Assembly: GCF_003946025.1 (NCBI RefSeq)
Contig: NZ_RHNR01000012.1
Location: forward strand, 1 to 52,935
Length of the DNA stretch: 52,935 nt
DNA from: Lacticaseibacillus songhuajiangensis
GTDB lineage: Bacteria > Bacillota > Bacilli > Lactobacillales > Lactobacillaceae
Direction of reading: 5' to 3'
The notes beneath the pieces were generated by a model. That model made no database searches, had not been told where the DNA came from, and worked only from the letters and a program-made list of their open reading frames with translations. Positions 49,851 to 52,935 of this stretch are shown piece by piece. Positions within the stretch are counted from its first letter, which is position 1; every line of letters begins with the position of its first letter. The position numbers were made by a program, and so were the translations under genes.

Positions 49851-50824
49851 TGGCGACGGCAACACAGCTACAGCCGGGATTGACGGCGCAGTTTAGGCAG
49901 ATTATTCAGGCTGACCACTTGAGTCAGGCATATATTTTTGTGGGTCAGCGCGGAACTGGTAAAGGTGCTATGGCGCAGTGGATTGCACAGCGGTTATTCT
50001 GCACCAATTTGCAAGATGGCTCGCCTTGCGGGCAGTGCGCTGAGTGCCAGCGGATTGCCAGTGGGAATAACCCCGACGTGTTAACGGTGCGACCCGAGGG
50101 GCAGAGCATTAAGACGGACGCGGTGCGTGCGCTAAAGGACGAGATGAGCAAAAGCTCAATGGAAGGCCACTCGCGGGTCTTCATCATTGAAGATGCGGAC
50201 AAAATGACGACGGGGGCGGCCAACAGCCTGCTCAAGTTCTTTGAAGAACCCTATCCCGGAATGGTCATTATTCTCACCACCACGGCCAAAAACCGGTTGC
50301 TGCCAACGGTGTTATCGCGGGCACAAATCATCCAGTTTCCAGCGCCAAGTGTGCCGCAAGTTGCGGCGCACCTCGAAGAAGCGGGTGTGGACAAAAACAT
50401 CAGTACACTACTCGCGTCTTTGACCAAGGACATTGCGGCCGGTGAAGCGCTGGCGGCTGATGAAGATTTCGGCAAGCAACTGCAGGCTTGTTTGGGTCTA
50501 CTGGCGCTGCTGGCTGCGGATGACCGGATGGCCTTTCCGTACGTGCAGACCGACCTGATGAAAACGGTCAGCGACCGGCCGGGGCAAGAACGTGTTCTGG
50601 CTATTCTCGCGGCCGCTTTTTCCGAGGCGCTCGCCCGTTCTTACGGCCGCGAGCCGCTCGTTTTGCCGAACGCCAGCGAAATTACTGGTCTCAGCAGTTT
50701 GGGGCCAGCGCGGCTTGCAGCCGGCTTGGCCGCGGCACTGGAAGCAGCAGAATTATTGCGCAGCAACGTCGGCTTTCAGGCAGATGTCGAACGTTTTTGC
50801 TTGCGCGTTTTGAATCGGCAATAA
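49850..50824 (+). CDS. holB: DNA polymerase III subunit delta'
   Basis: This 324-residue clamp-loader subunit has GQRGTGKGAMAQWIA as P-loop and four zinc Cys in CTNLQDGSPCGQCAEC. EDADKMTTGAANSLLKFFEEP is the Walker B/sensor region and TTTAKNRLLPTVLSRAQ precedes domain III. Coupled to darA by a one-base overlap. It works with the DnaX product to load the beta clamp. Confidence 0.94.
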   Translation: MATATQLQPGLTAQFRQIIQADHLSQAYIFVGQRGTGKGAMAQWIAQRLFCTNLQDGSPCGQCAECQRIASGNNPDVLTVRPEGQSIKTDAVRALKDEMSKSSMEGHSRVFIIEDADKMTTGAANSLLKFFEEPYPGMVIILTTTAKNRLLPTVLSRAQIIQFPAPSVPQVAAHLEEAGVDKNISTLLASLTKDIAAGEALAADEDFGKQLQACLGLLALLAADDRMAFPYVQTDLMKTVSDRPGQERVLAILAAAFSEALARSYGREPLVLPNASEITGLSSLGPARLAAGLAAALEAAELLRSNVGFQADVERFCLRVLNRQ

Positions 50825-50917
50825 TTAGCGCGTCCGCGGAGCGGATGCGCTTAAAAATGAAACTGTGGCGGGCGCGGCTGTTAATTGGCGCGCGGCTTCA
50901 GAAGGGAAGCATGAAAC

Positions 50918-51253
50918 ATGGCGAAGACAGATCTTTTCGATGAGTTTCTGAACTTGAGTAACCAGTCCGCGGACTTAGCTAAGCAACTGGCCAGTTTAAA
51001 GGACGAAGTGACGGCGGTGCTTGAGCAAAACGCCGAATTGCGGATGGAAAATCAGAAGCTGCGCGAGCAGTACGTTGCGGCGCGCGGAGCAGCGCAGCCG
51101 AAGCGGACCAGCAGTGCGCTGCCGGCTTCAAAACAGAATCTGGAGAAAATTTACGGTGAGGGTTACCACGTCTGCTCCAAGTTCTACGGCCAGCACCTCG
51201 AGACTGGGGAGTCGTGCGCATTTTGCCTTGAAGCCCTTTATGGAGATCGTTAA
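50918..51253 (+). CDS. yabA: Replication initiation control protein YabA
   Basis: This 111-residue protein has an N-terminal coiled coil (about 1-65, LADQVASLKDEV-like heptads) that tetramerises, a flexible linker and a C-terminal zinc-binding domain with HVCSKFYG and ESCAFC. YabA binds DnaA and DnaN to restrain initiation. AAGGGAAGC lies upstream. The stop overlaps the rsmI start in TAATG. Confidence 0.93.
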   Translation: MAKTDLFDEFLNLSNQSADLAKQLASLKDEVTAVLEQNAELRMENQKLREQYVAARGAAQPKRTSSALPASKQNLEKIYGEGYHVCSKFYGQHLETGESCAFCLEALYGDR

Positions 51254-52122
51254 TGACACAAATTATTTCAAGTTTTGCGCAGCATGATAGTGGGACCTTG
51301 TATCTCGTACCAACGCCAATTGGGAACCTCGATGACATGACATTCCGCGCCATCAAGGTGCTGCAGGCCGCCGATTTCATCGCGGCGGAGGATACGCGCA
51401 ACACGCAAAAGTTGCTCAATCATTTTGAAATTGAGACCAAGCAAATCAGCTTCCATGAGCACAATACCCAGCAACGGATTCCGGAGTTGCTCGCGCTTCT
51501 TCAGGAAGGTAAGAGTATTGCGCAAGTGAGCGATGCGGGGATGCCGTCGATTTCAGACCCGGGTAAGGAGCTGGTGGCAGCGGCGATTGACGCGGATATT
51601 GCGGTTGTGCCACTACCAGGAGCCAACGCAGGCATCACCGCGCTCATTGCCTCTGGCCTGGCACCGCAACCGTTTACTTTCTATGGCTTTGTACAACGCA
51701 AGAAGACTGCCCAGGCGGAAGAGCTTGCCGGCTTGGCGCACCATCCTGCTACACTGATTTTCTACGAGGCCCCGCACCGGCTGCAAAAGACTTTGCAGGC
51801 CATGGCCAGTGCTTTTGGCGGCGACCGGCGCGCCGTGCTCGCGCGGGAACTAACCAAGCGTTATGAAGAATTCGCGCGCGGCACACTGGACGAACTGGTC
51901 GAAGTCGCGGCCAATCCGCGCGGCGAGTACGTCATCATGGTTGCACCTGGCCCGCGCGCCGAGGAGCCGGCTACTGCCGAAGAACTGGTGCCGCTGGCCG
52001 ACCGGGTCGACGCACTTGTTGCGGAGGGGCTCAAACCTAACGCGGCCATTAAGGTGGCCGCCAAGGAGCGCGGACTCAGTCGCCAGGACGCCTATGCCCA
52101 GTATCACCAGCTAAAGGAGTAG
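51253..52122 (+). CDS. rsmI: 16S rRNA 2'-O-ribose C1402 methyltransferase
   Basis: This 289-residue tetrapyrrole-methylase-fold enzyme has LVPTPIGNLDDMT, AAEDTRNTQKLLNHF, SFHEHNTQQRIPELL, VSDAGMPSISDPG and FYEAPHRL, all family hallmarks. It methylates C1402 of 16S rRNA together with RsmH. Translation is coupled to yabA. The C-terminal helical extension (about 240-289) is typical. Confidence 0.95.
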   Translation: MTQIISSFAQHDSGTLYLVPTPIGNLDDMTFRAIKVLQAADFIAAEDTRNTQKLLNHFEIETKQISFHEHNTQQRIPELLALLQEGKSIAQVSDAGMPSISDPGKELVAAAIDADIAVVPLPGANAGITALIASGLAPQPFTFYGFVQRKKTAQAEELAGLAHHPATLIFYEAPHRLQKTLQAMASAFGGDRRAVLARELTKRYEEFARGTLDELVEVAANPRGEYVIMVAPGPRAEEPATAEELVPLADRVDALVAEGLKPNAAIKVAAKERGLSRQDAYAQYHQLKE

Positions 52123-52127
52123 ATGGT

Positions 52128-52856
52128 TTGCGTTATTCAGAAAAAATGCAGTTACCCTTTTATTTTGCCACCGAGAACGGCACGGTCAGTCTCGCAAACG
52201 TGGTGAACATCGTCCAACGCGTGTCTGAGAATCAGCTTGCACACTTGGGCGAGGGGATGGAAGCACTGACCACGCAGGGCGTGGGCTGGATTATTACCCA
52301 GTCGCAACTCGAATTCACGCGGGCACCACGGGCGGAAGAAGACGTCACCGTTTGGACCGAAGCACGCAGCTATAATCGCCTACTTTGCTACCGTGATTAC
52401 GGTATTGATGCCGCCGATGGCACACCGATTGTTCGGGTCAGCAGTACTTGGGCAATGATGGATCTGCACAAGCGGCGGATCATTCCGGTGATTGAAGCGG
52501 CCATGGCCGGTATTGGCGCGGTTGCTGACAGCAAAGTCAAGCGCCTGCCACGCTTGCCTAAGTTGGGTCAACCAACGGGCAGTCAGGAATACCGAGTGCG
52601 CTACTTTGACATCGACGGGAACCACCACGTGAATAACGTGCACTACCTGGACTGGATGCTTGATCCGCTGGGGGATGAGTTCCTGAACACGCACGTGCCA
52701 CAGTCAGTGAACATTAAGTATGCGCGCGAAGTGGAACGCGGCAGCAAGGTGCTGTCTGAATTCGCATTGCATACAGATACTGCGACGAGCGTTCACCAAA
52801 TCAGTGTGGCCGGCAAAATGAATGCCGAGGCCGCCATCACCTGGACAAAACTATAA
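52128..52856 (+). CDS. Acyl-ACP thioesterase
   Basis: This 242-residue protein has two hotdog domains (about 1-120 and 145-242) of the bacterial FatA/FatB-like acyl-ACP thioesterase family. The second contains RVRYFDIDGNHHVNNVHYLDWML, with the Asn/His residues of the active site. It releases fatty acids from acyl carrier protein. The start is TTG 52128 after GGAGTAGATGG, within 5 bases of the rsmI stop. The following 79 bases are non-coding up to the window end. Confidence 0.88.
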   Translation: MRYSEKMQLPFYFATENGTVSLANVVNIVQRVSENQLAHLGEGMEALTTQGVGWIITQSQLEFTRAPRAEEDVTVWTEARSYNRLLCYRDYGIDAADGTPIVRVSSTWAMMDLHKRRIIPVIEAAMAGIGAVADSKVKRLPRLPKLGQPTGSQEYRVRYFDIDGNHHVNNVHYLDWMLDPLGDEFLNTHVPQSVNIKYAREVERGSKVLSEFALHTDTATSVHQISVAGKMNAEAAITWTKL

Positions 52857-52895
52857 ATAGTGGCTGGTGAATAATTTGTCCAAGCTATCTGTAAC

Positions 52896-52924
52896 AGTTC
52901 CTTAACCCGTTATCGTTGTATAAT
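52896..52924 (+). promoter_or_regulatory. Possible promoter near the window end
   Basis: A perfect TATAAT (52919-52924) without a convincing -35 may drive a gene beyond the window. Confidence 0.3.
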
Positions 52925-52935
52925 AGATGCATAGG

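Overview
The window is a chromosomal segment of a GC-rich (roughly 55 percent) member of the Lactobacillaceae. The evidence is the gene content (PepC-type aminopeptidases, D- and L-2-hydroxyacid dehydrogenases, an AraT-like aminotransferase, several APC amino-acid permeases), strong Gram-positive ribosome binding sites, and the conserved Firmicute block tadA - SRP RNA - dnaX - ybaB - recR - yaaL - tmk - yaaQ/darA - holB - yabA - rsmI - acyl-ACP thioesterase at the right end. I cannot name the species; a Lacticaseibacillus-like genus is a guess. No phage, plasmid, CRISPR or intact insertion sequence is visible.

Layout. 0.1-0.4 kb: a repeat element (copy A). 0.4-2.1 kb: amino-acid permease (minus). 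2.4-5.0 kb: BceAB-type ABC exporter. 5.3-10.4 kb: nucleoside ABC importer (BmpA lipoprotein, ATPase, two permeases). 10.4-11.2 kb: a head-to-head pair of structured repeats (B and D). 11.3-12.6 kb: purine permease with PurBox-like sites. 12.9-14.0 kb: MupG-like hydrolase with a cre-like operator. 14.1-17.8 kb: Kup K+ transporter and ThrE-like exporter. 17.9-21.5 kb: L-hydroxyacid dehydrogenase, D-hydroxyacid dehydrogenase and aromatic aminotransferase, the last preceded by a leader peptide and attenuator. 21.8-27.7 kb: FAH-family hydrolase, a small membrane protein, two PepC-family peptidases, RpiA and a GNAT protein. 27.9-31.4 kb: dUTPase, RadA and a PIN-TRAM protein. 31.7-36.7 kb: APC permease, TauE/SafE protein, aldo-keto reductase and GltX. 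36.9-38.6 kb: small membrane protein, tRNA-Glu, tRNA-Val and a lipoprotein. 38.8-41.8 kb: OpuA glycine-betaine importer. 41.8-42.7 kb: the second repeat pair (E and C). 42.7-43.9 kb: MFS transporter. 44.0-52.9 kb: methyltransferase, TadA and the replication/repair block.

The most unusual feature is a family of about 300-bp non-coding elements (five copies, two subtypes). In both complete loci one type I and one type II element lie head to head between convergent genes, bounded by inverted ends sharing CGCTGTCCGTCAGCG or a one-base variant. Several helices keep base pairing while their sequence changes completely between copies, so a folded RNA or a DNA cruciform is under selection. One pair abuts the stop codons of both flanking genes.

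A second hairpin family has two copies (18.86-18.97 and 29.83-29.93 kb) with a conserved AGCTCCC/GGGAGCT core between variable stems. A third notable feature is an 18-codon leader peptide rich in Phe, Trp and Tyr, followed by four mutually exclusive CGGATG/CATCCG segments and a terminator, ahead of the aromatic aminotransferase. This is ribosome-mediated attenuation, a logic unexpected in a group that mostly uses T-boxes.

Functional themes are purine salvage, aromatic amino-acid transamination coupled to hydroxyacid formation, peptide catabolism, osmotic and K+ homeostasis (Kup, OpuA, DarA) and DNA maintenance.
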